Shown here: one piece after another, positions 1-12,260 of the stretch
How the letters are laid out: the number at the start of each line of letters is the position of its first letter
How positions within the stretch are numbered: the stretch's first letter is position 1
Origin: Alviniconcha marisindica
Taxonomy: Eukaryota; Mollusca; Gastropoda; Provannidae
Assembly: GCA_018857735.1 (NCBI GenBank)
Contig: JABMCL010000509.1
Location: forward strand, 939,501 to 1,003,500
Reading direction: 5' to 3'
DNA: 64,000 nt
Made by a program: the position numbers and the translations under genes
Notes under the pieces: model-generated
Seen by the model: the letters and a program-made list of their open reading frames with translations, nothing else
What the model was told of the DNA's origin: nothing
Databases searched by the model: none

Positions 1-579
1 AAGCATTCATGGAAGGCTTTGTTTTGCTTCCTGTTTGTTTGTTTTTCTTCTGCAACGCCCTATGACACTGGTCATGTCTTTGATAAAGTGATAGCTGGTA
101 GGGCAAAACAATCTAAATGTCAGCCAGTAAACTTTCAAACACATGGGTGCTGCCTCACTTTTGTTGGACCATACATCTGTGGGCAGATCTTTTCTCTCTT
201 ACTTTACATCTGTTTATAGATTTGTCAGAGGTATGTCACTGAACGGGAGGAGCTATCTCTCTCCTGACAACATGTTGTCTGCTAGTTGCCATTGCGAAGA
301 GCTTAGGGCTCACATGGAGATGCAGCACTCAAGAAGTGTTCATTATCATTGCTGAGTGAATATCATGCTATACTGTTATATACTGACACTGAATGATCAA
401 TCTAAGTTTTAACTAACACTGTGATTCTTTGGCTTTTTTTTTTAAACGTACAACCAATGCAGTACAAACTAATTTCAAAATAATTAACATGAAGTTTGTA
501 CAAAGTCAAATTTCATTTCATTTAAACAAACCACATACATCAACCAAAATTTCTCCCTCTTAATTTCTACATCCAAAAT
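1..579. other. intergenic or intronic, no gene seen
   Basis: AT-rich sequence without a convincing exon. If the TMLHE-like gene continues on the minus strand, this could be intron, but I could not find its second exon here. Confidence 0.4.
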
Positions 580-2485
580 GGGTCATTCTCCTGATAACTG
601 GTCAAAACTGTGATACTGAGGGTAATGATTCAAAATGTGAATTTTTTTAATGTTATTATTTGGAAATGAAAGCTTGACATCTCTCATGTACAGAAACATA
701 AGACATAAACTGAAAGGGTGACGAAACTTTATATTACAGCATCAGCCAGTGTCTCGCATGATACAGAAGACACCAGAAATGCATCAATAAAGTAGGCTCA
801 GTGGCCAGTTTGATTCTTGCCTTTACTATTATTAATCTTCAATATTCATAATTAATGAAGGCGTATCTGTAATTTCTTACTTTTTACAAATATTTTTTAT
901 ATACTTTCTGGCTCTTTAAAAAGTTTGCTTTAATTTTCTTCTTTGAAGTACAGACATGCACAAAACTGATCACACATTTCTTTTCTTTAGTTTTCTTTTC
1001 TTTTGCAAAGTAATTTGGAGGAGTGGGGATGTGCTGCACTAACTTGTTCTGAACCTTACATATGCATGACAGAGCAGTATTTGTTTCTTGCTTATTATTT
1101 ACTAACCAATTACAATTAATTATTCATCTGCATCACATGTTATGTAGACACCGTTACAAGTACAAAAGGATACAGCAACCACACACTTGAACCACTGACT
1201 AATAAATTTAACAACCAAGTATATTTATTACAAAAGCAATGTTCTGTCCACATTTTCTTGATTGGAACTGGTATTGACCCCTGCTTGAGATATTAGGATG
1301 GCCAAGAGTGGCAGCAATCTGGTCCAGTCACCCAAGCCACATCCTCTTACGTCCTGAGTAAAACTAACATTAATTGAGATGTTTAACCTTGGCTGTGACA
1401 CTGACCTTGAACACAGCAATCAAAAAATTTCACCAGACAAGTTTTTGCTTGTGATGATCTACCATCAAACTGAGTTTGTTTGCAAAAGACATTAGTTTAG
1501 AACTAATAAAATATATAGTAGAAACTGGCATATTTTGATTACATAAGCCCTCACTGTGACCTTGACCTTGAAGATAGAATTCCAATTTTTTCGCACAACA
1601 TTCCGGCTCATGATGGTGCACCACATACCAAGTTAGGTTACAAAAGGTTGCCTAAAAATGTTCAACTGACTGGGCACAAATATTTGTCTCATGCATTACT
1701 GCCCTCACCACAGTGCTTTCATTTTTGTACGCAAATAATGCAACATACATAGCATAAAAAAGAGGTCAAAAGTTGCTGCCCTAAGTCAGCTGATGTGGAT
1801 TCATCTATTAGGTTAGGTCTGAAGTCAATGGTACTAACAGAAATATTTCTTTTGTATGCTCACACATTACACCATTTTAAGATACCATGTAAACCACCCC
1901 TAAAGAAATGTAATTTATTTATCTTCTCTCATGTCATTAACCAAGCAAAAGAGACAAGGGGAGATGTGGTAATGTATCAAGCAAATGAAATAAAGAAAGT
2001 TCTTAAGTTTCTGTTATGAACAAATCACAATATCGTGACAGCACTAATACATACTGAGAAGACACTATCAGTAATGTGCAGGATACTGATCATCTTTTTA
2101 TTGTTTGGAGCTGTTAGTAGGAAGCAACACACAATAAACATTATTTTTTATGTAAGAGTTAGCCCCCTTATTTGTCATGAAATCTGTTTTTATTTAATCA
2201 TGAATGTTTTCAAAGAAATATCTGCAATCAGCTAACTATCCATTAGCCACGTCACAAATGACTTCCATGAAAATGTCATGACTTGTACCAAAAAAGACTC
2301 ATAGCACAAGAAATAATTATGCATTCACACACTGTGGCATTTCCCTTATTTCTCCAAAAACATTACATCAGAAATATAATAGTGATGGTTAAAAAAAAGT
2401 TTGTTTTAGATTTATTTTAATTTTTTAATTTTCTTTCATTAGGAAAGCAGCACCCTCTTTGGTCCAGTTTTCAGGAGAATGACCC
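580..2485. mobile_element. TIR DNA element, non-autonomous, copy 1
   Basis: The ends are inverted repeats of about 22 bp beginning GGGTCATTCTCCTGA, with one mismatch. The flanking four bases are AAAT on both sides, so I read a 4-bp target-site duplication. A second copy in opposite orientation lies at 49417-51801 and shares sequence at both ends and in the middle. The interior holds degenerate units with the motif TCAAGGTCA on the minus strand (about 1390-1575). No intact transposase is visible, so it is non-mobile or mobilised in trans. The superfamily is unassigned: 4-bp duplications occur in several groups. Confidence 0.85.
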
Positions 2486-2802
2486 AAATACTAAGTTCTG
2501 ATGTCTGTGCACTGAACTTCTACATTGTGCTCTTACAGTTACACATACATGTATGGACACACATAAACATACGAAAAACATACATGTAACACATAAGATA
2601 AACACACATGAAAGGCGCACACCTACATACATGTTACACATGTACGCATTTATAAACACAGATGAAAAACACAATATTACACATAACAATAACACACAGG
2701 CACTACACAAACCATAAACACAGATACAAATTACATACACCATAAAAACACACATAACAACAGACAAGTTACACACAACATGAACACACACAGGCCCCTT
2801 AC

Positions 2803-3265
2803 ATTTCACTGACAGTGTATCACCATCCACCTGACTCTCCATCACAGCAAGATTGCCCAAGGAGTAGCAGTCCACATTCTTCTGGAACAGCACAGTGTTG
2901 TAACACACTGGGCATCGACAGTGATCTCTAAGCCACACCAATGGCACCATAACCTCCCTCCCATCCAACTGGATCACCAAACCCTCCGATCCCAACTCAA
3001 CATCCTTTGGCTGGCTTTCAGTGGTGATGGTACTCCCATAAGCTCTGGGCTCGTTTCTGTATCTGTACAAAGCCTGCCTGAAGGATGTGGTTTTGGCTGA
3101 GAATGCAGGACTGTGAGTGTGACTGAACTGACAAGCTGGCCTCGAACAAAAAGTGAGATGACCTTCACACCTAAAGCTGCAGTGGTAGAATTTATGAAGT
3201 TGATGAACCCACAATGATGCTCTGGAATGAGTGAGAGGCATGATGAAAAACCGAAGGCCAGACAT
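2803..3265 (-). CDS. TMLHE: trimethyllysine dioxygenase-like protein, first coding exon (partial)
   Basis: The exon encodes 154 residues plus one base and ends at a good donor (AAAT|GTAAGG in minus sense); translation beyond it enters an AC-rich intron. Residues 1-80 are rich in Arg, Ser, Thr and His with few acids, as in a mitochondrial leader. Residues 95-154 match the N-terminal domain shared by trimethyllysine and gamma-butyrobetaine dioxygenases: VWLRDHCRCPVCYN, with Cys116, Cys118 and Cys121 as likely zinc ligands. LRDHCR followed by CYN favours TMLHE over BBOX1. Family role: an Fe(II)/2-oxoglutarate enzyme that 3-hydroxylates N6-trimethyllysine in mitochondria, the first step of carnitine synthesis. 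The catalytic exons with the HxD iron site were not found and should lie at lower coordinates or outside. The start at 3265 is the first Met; Met9 is an alternative. Confidence 0.85.
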
Positions 3266-3608
3266 GACAGCAAAGAAGGTGAGCAGTCTGAGTGGTCACT
3301 AGCTTGGTGAGCTGGTGGGTAGCGTAGCAGGGTGTTACACACTGTCAAGTGCAGGGTGCTGGCAGAATAGGAACACCTGAAAAGTATTGAGAGCACAAAA
3401 TGTAAACCATTTCATAAATAATTATCCAGGGGAACATCATCCAGATAATGTTAATGGATAATTTTTGCATTACACCTTTAACTGCAACAAGTGTCTTAAC
3501 CAAAGGTGCTTTAAATAATTATTTTTAAAAACAACAACCTACTTTTATTTTTAAAGTCCTCCACTAATATGTATTATTTGCATGTTCTGTGTATATTTGT
3601 TACGTTGC

Positions 3609-3609
<1 letters not shown>
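3266..3609. other. upstream flank of the TMLHE-like exon
   Basis: Probable 5' UTR or upstream intron of the minus-strand gene. Another frame is open across about 2974-3396 but overlaps the exon and shows no conserved domain. No clear TATA box or CpG island is visible. Confidence 0.3.
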
Positions 3610-3654
<45 letters not shown>

Positions 3655-3672
3655 TGTGTGCGTGCGTGTGTG
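3610..3672. repeat. (TG)n microsatellite
   Basis: Nearly uninterrupted TG dinucleotides ending in GTGCGTGCGTG, just outside the left end of the 3701-8634 element. Confidence 0.95.
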
Positions 3673-3700
3673 TATGCGTTGTATTGTGTTAAATGTTAGG

Positions 3701-6700
3701 CAGGGGTCGCGCTGCCTTTTAGAGATTTGCGTCAACCGATGCGAAACATTACGTATTTTGCGTCAATGACACGAAAAATGCGTACAGTATAACCTAGAAT
3801 TAACGCACATTACAAAGCCAAAATGACGAAGTAACCTGATTGTAGCTCACGGTCTATAACGTGAGCAGGCGAAAATAGTAAAAAGGTCTATCCGTGCACA
3901 AAAAATGTGATAACGTTCAGTAAATTTGCCGTTCACAGAAAAAGTTTGAATAGATCGGAACATCTTGAGTTCTTGAGTTTTTGCTTAATGTCCTCAGATG
4001 CTAAAAGCATATTAGGGACAATCGGAACATCGTACACGGCATCATTTTTAAAGGAACAACTGCAGCAGACGATGTCGGCAAACCCAGTTCTCGTCTACCA
4101 CGGGATTTAGTAACGAGATGAAGTTGAAGTGAGGCTGCCACCATTTTCTCTCATTCGTATTTGGTGTCGACACCTGTTTTGTTTTCGATTTCGTAGTCTT
4201 CTACCTTTGAGTAAATTCTGATAATATTACCGCTGACAAAGTAGGCATTGTGGGGGGTTTCCCAAATTTCCCTTTCTGGGATCGGTCCCCCTAAATTGCC
4301 CGGGAAAATATCACGATTGTTCGGCAAAATGTCGGGCCCAGCCATACGGGAACCAATCTTTTTCCCAGATCTATAGGGGTTCTTTAGAATTTGGTTTCAA
4401 ATTAACGTTTATTTTTTTTGGGGAAAAGTAGGGAATTTTATTCACACACGGGGGTTTACCAACAAAAAGGGCATATAAGATTTTAGGAAAGGTTTCATGT
4501 CGCTCAACCCAAAAAATTCAGCTTAGGGGGACCCACCGTTTTATTTGCTGTCCAGATTCTCCCCTTTAATTTGAACGGCTAGATGACCTGAGTTTAAGTA
4601 GATGACTAATCCCGGTTTTATAAAAAGGGGAAAGCAGGTCGGAAAAAGTATGAAATAAATAAAAGGTAGGTTTTGAATGTTTATTTTATTTGGTTATCAC
4701 TTCAAAGGGGAAAGATAACGATTTTATTATTTTTTTGAGAAAACAATTTTAAAAGATAAAAAAGTGTATTTGTCGGAGTCGGGGATTGGACACAAAAGTG
4801 CTACGTATGGCTGGTAAAATTTTTTTTTTCCCAACCATTTTAAAACAGTTTAAGGAGTCCTCATAAGTTTTTTTAAATAAATTTATTGCAGCCTGACTTC
4901 TTACAAAAATATTGCATGTACTGTTTGTCCAATACCTGACATCCGACATAATTAAATTTTTCCCTTTTTCTTTCTGACAAAAAAAAAACACAAAGTTTCA
5001 TCCATTCTGCCATTCGACATTCTAGCAGGTAAAGACACACTGGAAAGTCATTTTTGAGGAATTTGTTTCTTTTTACTAGCAAAAAAAAACTACAAAATGT
5101 CAAACATCACATTGCAAAGTAGACAATGTCATAAATGTGATTTGACAGTGCAATAATTATTAAAGTTTCTCTTTTCCTTCAACTACAAATGTAAAAAAAA
5201 AATTTTAAACACAGTGACATTTAACTTAGTTGTTGGGCTTTTTTTTACGCAGAATCATAAAATGCCAACATCAGTTTGCGAAGTCATAAGACTTGACATA
5301 CAACATTAAACTTTCTCTTCAAAAAATAAAATAAGTAGTAAAGTAGTATGTACTAGTAGTATCCAGAGTACTGCATGCAACTTCCTTTTGATAGGCATTA
5401 CATAAAATTGGCTTGTAATTATAGCATTGAAACCCCTGTTGGCACTTCCGATGGCTATCTCATACTTCAGTCAAAACAAAAACATTTAACAGAAGTCTCA
5501 CCAACCACCCCCTACAGTATAAAAAAAAGAATGTTTCAAGAGAAAGACCCCAAAACCACGCACAAGAAAAAAAAAAACTTTAAAAACAAACATGAAACAA
5601 CTTTGAATTTTTTTATGTCACTAGGTCAATCCAGCTGCTTCCCGGGGGGGAAAACCCTGCCCGGCACAGCCCTAGCCCACCATCATCAACACTACTTATT
5701 TGGGGGGGCATGGCCTACTCCAAGGTACTGATTTTGGAAGAGTGAAAAAAATCTCAAGGGTGGGACAGCAGCCACATCCTCAGTGGGCTTCCAACCCTTG
5801 ATTGCGTTGGGAAAAAGAATTTCCTGAGTCAGTATGACACTTGACAGGAGGGCACTGGGTTAACAGGGAATGGGAATGATGGGCTCCTGTGATCTGGGAT
5901 AGTCACCTGTTATTCACTTGGTGTCGTGGCTATGGACCCATGGTGAGGGGGGAATTATAAAAGTTCACCAGTCTTGCTTTCCTGCACCTATGTTGGAATA
6001 TGGTCAGCCTAGTCACCAGTCAGCATGTTGTTGACACTGGATATCCTGCAGATCTCTGTGGTGTCCACCATGCTCCCTTTTGCTGTACAGACTCTGGGCG
6101 GTTGATCGGGTTGTTGTTTGGGTCCAGATAGAGCTTGCATATTCCGGGACTGGTGTGAAAACCCCGGGGCCTTTTTTATTAAAGAGGGCATCTTCGGGGT
6201 TTCTTCCCAGAACCCAGGGTCCTGCTTGCTTTTTGGTGATGTTGATGTGTCTCCCAGGTGGGTCTGAGGTCAGTGTGACACCCAAGAAGTGAGTACTGTT
6301 GACTGACTTGAATCTGGCCAGCAGAGCATGGTAGTGTTTCCTCTTGCTTTTAGTAACACTTGGGATGTCACATCTGTCCGGGTAGAAGCACATGTTCCAT
6401 CTGCTTTCTCATTACCCTACAGAAATTGTTTAGATCATTTTGGAGTATTGCTTGATCTTCAGCTGTGGAGATGGGGCACGACAGAGGTGTCACTTCAAAC
6501 AACCACTGGGGAGGCTTTTCAGCTGGGTTTGCGATGAAGGACAAACAATTCTGGGCCAAGAAACTGCCTTAACCCTCTGAGCCCATGGGACAAAGTTCGA
6601 CTTCATACCATCAACATGACAGCTTTTTGATCTCTCAGGAAGCTCTTGATCCATGTGTTTGTTTACCGGTGATCCCATAAGGGAAACCCCAACTTTTGAA

Positions 6701-8634
6701 GAGGCCGGAGAAGCCCGCCCAAAGGTCTACCAGTTTCCTGCCCCGAAGTCATTGCGAGTTCACTGATTTTGTGTTAGGCCCCAAGGGGGTTGGGTTTCCA
6801 TTCATGAGCAACCACATCTGAAGCCATGTTTTTCAGGACTATGATGATGTTGTCTTAGTGCATGATGCTATGATGACAATATGGAGGATCTTGCACTAGT
6901 TGCAGATGACACTTGTGATGGAAATTGGTCGGAAAAAATTTTTTGAATGGTAGCATTCTTAAAGACGGTGTGATAAGGGGGTTTTTCAGTCTTCAGGCAC
7001 AGTGCTGCTACTGAATGGGGGGTTGAGATCAAGGTCATACTCATAGCAGGGGCAATTTTGTCCACTCCTGGTCTGTCAGCAGTTATTGGTCTGAAATAAT
7101 AAGACAATAACAAAAACATGAAAACATCATAAAAAAAAATTCCATCCACAAAATAATGTATCCTAAAATCTGAAAAATTCAATAAAATTTAAAGTATCAA
7201 ACCTAAACTAAAACCAAACAAGCAAAATAAAAAGTCTAGGAGTACTTACTAAACCATCAGTAAATGATCTTTAGCCTTACAAAACTTAAACAAAAAGGTG
7301 TCAAATGTCATCAGCACCAAATTTTGGGGTAACCCTGACGTTCCCCCACCCCCACTTAATCCTCGTAATTTTTTAATAAATTTTTTTTAAAGTTATTACT
7401 GGCCTCCCCGATTTCACAGGTCGACTTGTCAAACGAAGGCTATGCAATGTTGGGATGGCAACTGTCATATTTCACAAATGTCGCCTGTGAACTGGAAGTT
7501 AGTTTTACGCCACATGGGGATGGACGTCAAATTACAGCAAGAGCTCATGCTGCAATATAATTCTTCATTCGATACTAGCACAACTCAGCCACCGCAAATC
7601 TCACCCGTTGCGTAAAAAAGACACTTCGTCCTACTGCGCTCTAACCTGAACACAAAAAATCATCTAAATAACTATTAACTTCTGATTTAATAAAATAAAG
7701 GTGTAAAATTGTGATCGGACGTCAAGAATGGTCGGACGTCAGCCTCACAAATAATTGCGACGTACCTTTCAATGTTCGCAGCAGAAGTTCCTTCGACGCC
7801 ATTCAAATCAAATGTGACCGGGAAAGGGCACCCCTGGGACCTTCGTGTTTGTTGACAAGTGTAAACCTATAATGTTTTTTTTTTCGCTCCAAAAATTTTT
7901 AGATAGTCGGACGTCATATGTACGGTTTTAGGAGAGGGGAAATTTTTTTAATGTAACGAAAGTTGTTTGGTTAAATCTTTTTAAAGCCGGTGATTGACCC
8001 GAGTCTGATGTCATATGAGTCACTTCCGCTCATTCAAGGGTCAGAGTTTTTTTAGTCTGTTGTCAAAAATTCGCGTTTCGTATTACGACACAGATGACGT
8101 CCGACAAAAAAAGTTCGATATGCTTTTTTAAGTTTGGGAAATTTTTCTGATGCATGGATCTTGTAAAACGATCTTTCGCGAACATAACAGATGGATAAAT
8201 ATAACTTTTTCCCTTTTTTTCTTTAACCAAACCACGCCGAAAACGGGGCTTCCCGTCCCTTTTTTGTGGTTGAATTTCAGCAGTAAAATCACACTTTAAC
8301 GGGAAAATTTCCCCAAAACCCCTTCAAAATTTCTGCGATTATTTCAACTATATCCTGTTCATTTTCAACACATTCAACCCACACTAATGACAAAATATTT
8401 GTTTAAACATCTTTTATTCTCAGCACAACCAAGTCACCCATTGCAGACCCACCTTTTGGCACTTAGTCAGATCTAGTGTTGAGTGACACGGCATCCACCA
8501 GTGAGGCATAACTTGTTTAATCGGTATTGTCATTTTGCGTACGGTGACGCAGCGATGTGGCTAAAATAAGTACGCCACCCGAAAAATGCAATATTTACGC
8601 AAAATTTTGCAATGCCCAATGAGCGCGACCCCTG
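3701..8634. mobile_element. large hAT-like TIR element carrying a LINE relic
   Basis: Both ends carry the inverted repeat CAGGGGTCGCGCT, and both are flanked by TTAGG, a 5-bp target-site duplication. CAGGG ends are typical of hAT elements, though most hAT duplications are 8 bp. A related fragment at 13410-13690 matches the right end and its subterminal sequence (GTAAATATTGCATTTTT, GCCACATCGCTGCGTCA). No transposase frame survives. A reverse-transcriptase relic at about 5900-7120 is a later insertion. Short stretches containing GGACGTCA recur between 7500 and 8100. Confidence 0.8.
5900..7120 (-). pseudogene. decayed non-LTR retrotransposon reverse transcriptase (Jockey/CR1 type)
   Basis: Minus-strand fragments are recognisable in order although frames shift. 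The first (7090-6868) reads SPGVDKIAP, a typical start of a LINE reverse-transcriptase domain. Later (about 6393-6013) come FLGVTLTSD, INITKK and EYASSIW, matching the FLGV, thumb and connection segments of invertebrate Jockey/CR1 polymerases. No catalytic FADD box was found in frame. It is broken by several frameshifts and stops and cannot make an enzyme. It lies inside the 3701-8634 TIR element. Confidence 0.75.
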
Positions 8635-8639
8635 TTAGG

Positions 8640-9555
8640 TAATTAGTAACTGGATTTTGACATCCTGTCAACCACACAGGGGCACTTCAGGACAATCAAA
8701 CTCTGTCATAATCAAATGCTCATTTCAAAAACTCTTCTGGTAAGTCATATAAACCTTTTCTCAAGTCAATCCACAAAACCAATCCCTACACAAACATAAA
8801 ACATACATATTATACACAATCAAACAAAAAAACTGAAGAGTTAGTCCCTGCTAAAGAGGACATATTCTAATTTATTGATAATGGTATCAGATTAAGGAAA
8901 GATATTTTGAAAAGGAACAGAAATAACGCAAAATTAAACGGCATTAAATAAAAGCATATAATGGCAAATACCACCGTCATATGGTAACAAACTGTGCATA
9001 CCATCTACCAACTTTCTCCTAGATGTTTGAGAAGAGCCATACAAAAAAAAAAAATACAAAAAAAAAGCCTTTAACAAAAACATTTTGAGTTTTTTCTGGA
9101 AAAAGGTCTGGCCTCCTGACGGGACCATTAGCAGAAAAATGACAAGAGACAGAAAAAGCAAGCGGACTAGGCAAAAAAACAAGACAGGAGATGGGTAAAG
9201 GGGAATCAAACAACAACCCTGTTATTCTAGATGGTTGTGTTGTGTGTGTGATCCAATAGAAACAAAAATGTGTATAACAGGGATAGAAGTGCAGAAAAAA
9301 GCAAATAACAGACCCCTTTTGTTTATCTCAGTCACACAGCAACAACCAATCAGTTGACTACAAAGTTCTACAACTCCTCCAAAGAGGACGTAGGGGGGAA
9401 TGTGCTGTCACTGACATACTAAGATTTGAACAGACTGAATCATTTTACACACTTAGTAAAATTTCCGGTTCATTCAATCCATTGCCTGAGAAAGAAGCTT
9501 GAGCACCTGCTGAGTATTTATGCATCCCATGCTTTTCTTTAATTAAATGACAAGG
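8640..9555. other. no gene seen; short dispersed repeat near 9065-9200
   Basis: AT-rich sequence. About 9065-9200 resembles, in inverse orientation, 55590-55700 (ATTAGCAGAAAAAT, GCAAGCGGACTAGGC versus GCCTAGGCCTCTTGC), so a short dispersed repeat is present. No supported exon. Confidence 0.4.
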
Positions 9556-9606
9556 CACTTTGTGTCACTGAATGGGCGCTATAAATTCCATATTATTATT
9601 ATCAGT
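9556..9606 (+). repeat. SINE/LINE-like 3' tail
   Basis: GGGCGCTATAAATTCCA followed by ATTATTATTAT resembles the common invertebrate SINE or CR1/L2-type tail. A related tail is at 11515-11570. Confidence 0.55.
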
Positions 9607-10555
9607 TACATAAATATATTACGGTTCAAACATCAGGCAGAATTTCACATTTCAGTTCCATTTGTGATGCTGCAGTGAGGAATAAGTGTTGAACCTCGTC
9701 AGAGACTAGGTTAGGGTTGGTTCCCCCATCCCACCCCACCCTTATTTTCTTCCCCGTTTTATCAATTCTGTGCTATTGAGGCTTAGTCTGCAGTTGTCTG
9801 ATTTATTTGCTGCAGACTATAGTCTTTTAGACTGTTGTGGTTTGGTGGTGTGTTTACCATTAAGCTTGTCAGTAGTCTGCCATTTTGATTTGTCAGGTCA
9901 AGCAAAGTACTTCCTTATTCCATTTAAAGAAACAAGCAAAACGAAACAACACCAAAAATCAACAACAAAACAACATAAATAAAAATCTGAAGCAAGAATG
10001 ACTGCTACAAAAAGTGCTAGTGTTCTAAAACAAGATCCAAACACATAAAACGTTCAAAAGAATGCTTATTTGTTATGACACAGACACATAATCTGCAAAT
10101 TTGGGGGGTAATTGCCTTTGTCAAGCTATGAAACAACACTTAAACAATGAAAAATGAGATGACAAATGAAATAAATGAAGGCTTGAGGAGAATGATGATG
10201 ATGATGGCATGACACATAAAGGATGCGTTCAAAAAGAACAAAGATAGTTTAACACATTAAAAAATTTTTTTTAATGACAATGTACAAATGATTAAATTTT
10301 AAGAGAGTGCAACAACAAACAGGCGATATTGCTATCATAAGTATATATTAAACAGAATAATACTGGTTATAGAAATGCACTGTAAAATAAACAGCATCAC
10401 ACACATTAATATGATTAATACTAAAAATAGGCACAAGTATAATCACTATTATACAGTCTGCCTTCACACACACATCCACACACCATATCACTGCCGCACA
10501 CACACACACATATACATACACCCACCCTGATATCTCAGTCTCTATCACATTGACA
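9607..10555. other. no gene; one short dispersed repeat at about 9990-10150
   Basis: About 9990-10150 (AGAATGACTGCTA, TTCTAAAACAAGATCC, CAAATTTGGGGGGTAAT) recurs at 58240-58375. Parts also occur inverted near 29000-29110 and 44226-44270. It is a dispersed repeat of about 150 bp. Elsewhere I see AC-rich runs and no exon. Confidence 0.6.
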
Positions 10556-10559
10556 CATG

Positions 10560-10855
10560 CCCTCTTTGGGCCTCTTTTTGCGCTGTGTGTGGTGTATTAT
10601 TTTACTAAAAAAGGGAAAGCAATGTGGTGTCTTCAGGGGTGAGGGATGTAACACTCGCAACACATTTGTTCCCACTCAGCAGAGTGTTTGTTTGCAATCT
10701 TTTGTAACCAAACTTGGTATTGTGGTGCACCACCATGAGCCAGAATGTCATGCGAAAAAATGGGATTCTATCTTCAAGGTCAAGGTCACTGTATGGGCTT
10801 ATATAATCAAAATATGACAGTTTCTACTACAGTTTCTCCCTCTTCCCCCCTCCTT
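10560..10855 (+). mobile_element. fragment of the GGGTCATT TIR element
   Basis: This stretch matches the interior of the 49417-51801 element at 50118-50385 (GCGCTGTGTGTGGTGTATT, the CAGGGGTGAGG region, then the CTTCAAGGTCAAGGTCAC unit). Both terminal inverted repeats are absent. Confidence 0.75.
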
Positions 10856-10856
10856 C

Positions 10857-11460
10857 TTAAAATTAGCCACACACACACACTGTCAGACTCAAGGTATGAG
10901 GCTTTTGAATGTGATCCTAAGCTGCTTGACTAGTGATTCCTTCAAAGACAGTGAGCATAGCTACTCAAAGAAGAGTGGAAAATGTTCAACTTACAATAAG
11001 TGACATAAATAATCACACATTACTACCAGCACTGACAAATTAATTCATAAAGTTAATTCATCAACAGCCAACCTAACCTGCATTTTAACAAATGGCATTG
11101 CCTATCAGTTTGTCTATATAACTTCTCATGAAGGATGAATATGTACACTGTACAATGTCAGAGAACACTGCTATTTCTACTAGTTCTTGTCCCATTTATT
11201 TTGAAATTATGTAATGTATGGCAATATTTTTCTGCTTCTGCATTCAATTTTGTAATTTACAAGCCAGGGACTTGAACTGTTTACGAGAAATACAAGTACC
11301 CAGACACCAAAACAGTGAGTGGAAGAAGATTTTTCTCATCACACTGAACCAGAGAGAACAAGAGAGGAGGGGGTGAGGAGGAGAGGAGGATTTGTACAAT
11401 TTGCAATTTCTTCACCTTCACATTATTATAGATTTGTAAAGATGTATATTAACACTTTTA
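10857..11460 (+). repeat. duplicated segment, copy A (partner 33334-34055)
   Basis: Starts at AAAATTAGCCACACAC and runs with very high identity to the partner. Differences are AC-tract length, a few substitutions and a short insertion in the partner near 33845-33895. It contains a short open tail ending YEAFECDPKLLD and a stop, identical in both copies. It may be a recent duplication or a long repeat family. Confidence 0.8.
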
Positions 11461-11499
11461 TACTAACATTTTTCCATCTCGGTGTACATTATGTGTGTT

Positions 11500-12260
11500 A
11501 TACTATGCTTGTTCAGCGCTTTGAGCCGCACGGTAGGCGCTTTACAAATTTCCATTATTATTATAGTAGTGAATCGTTGTTTTGACTCGATTAAAGTAAT
11601 TCTATGTCGACCAATGCTTTGTCGTATAGTATTTTGCTTAGCTGACTTCATGTTTAGTGTTTATTTTGGGTTGAAATTAACTTATTGAGTATTGTGTACT
11701 GTAGAAGCTAAGTTACATTCATAGACTACTTGATATCACTATCAGCGCTGCTGCGACTAAAATAACGCGCCCCAGGCAAAAGTTTGCACCGATTGTTTTA
11801 GTGCTAGTCTTTGAGTGTGTCTTGCTTCTCTTACAGAGCATTGTATTGTAATTGTTATGTACCATTTTAACCGTGGGAGCGTGCACTTTATTCTGATGTA
11901 AGTTTTATTGACAGTTATATTTTGTACATTGTGTTAGTTGTGATTTAGTTGAACGAATCTGTTTATAGACAGGTGCAAGCCACGCTTCCCACTCTTGTTG
12001 TAAATTAAATAAGTCATGTGTGTACATTTTGTTTATACGGTTTAAAAGGTTGTAATTGTAGCTTTCATTTGATGTTTTTCATGTTTTAATTAGTTTAGTT
12101 ATTGTTGAGGAAACTGTATTTGTGCGGGCCAAGGAAACACAATTGTCAGCCATTTTGTGGTCCAGAGGGCCGATTTCATTGTAGCGATAGCATGTGTTCC
12201 TTGCGGCCCGCGCAGTTCTCTTATCTATGCGTGCGCGTGAGGATTTTGGGTGTCATGTAC
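11500..12260 (+). repeat. dispersed repeat, copy A, CpG-rich (partner 22380-23055)
   Basis: Begins with a SINE-like tail (AGCGCTTTGAGCCGCACG, then ATTATTATTAT) and continues about 690 bp in parallel with 22380-23055. This copy keeps many CpG sites where the partner has TG or CA. An LTR or long SINE-like unit is possible. I found no TG...CA ends or tRNA primer site. Confidence 0.7.

Noticed and set aside
2471..2802. C-terminal part of the open frame following the TMLHE-like exon
   Set aside because: Begins after a good donor and is Val/Cys-rich translation of AC repeats, so it is intron.
11280..11460. YEAFECDPKLLD tail as a real last exon in both duplicated segments
   Set aside because: Preceded only by an AC microsatellite; identity reflects recent duplication, no family recognised.
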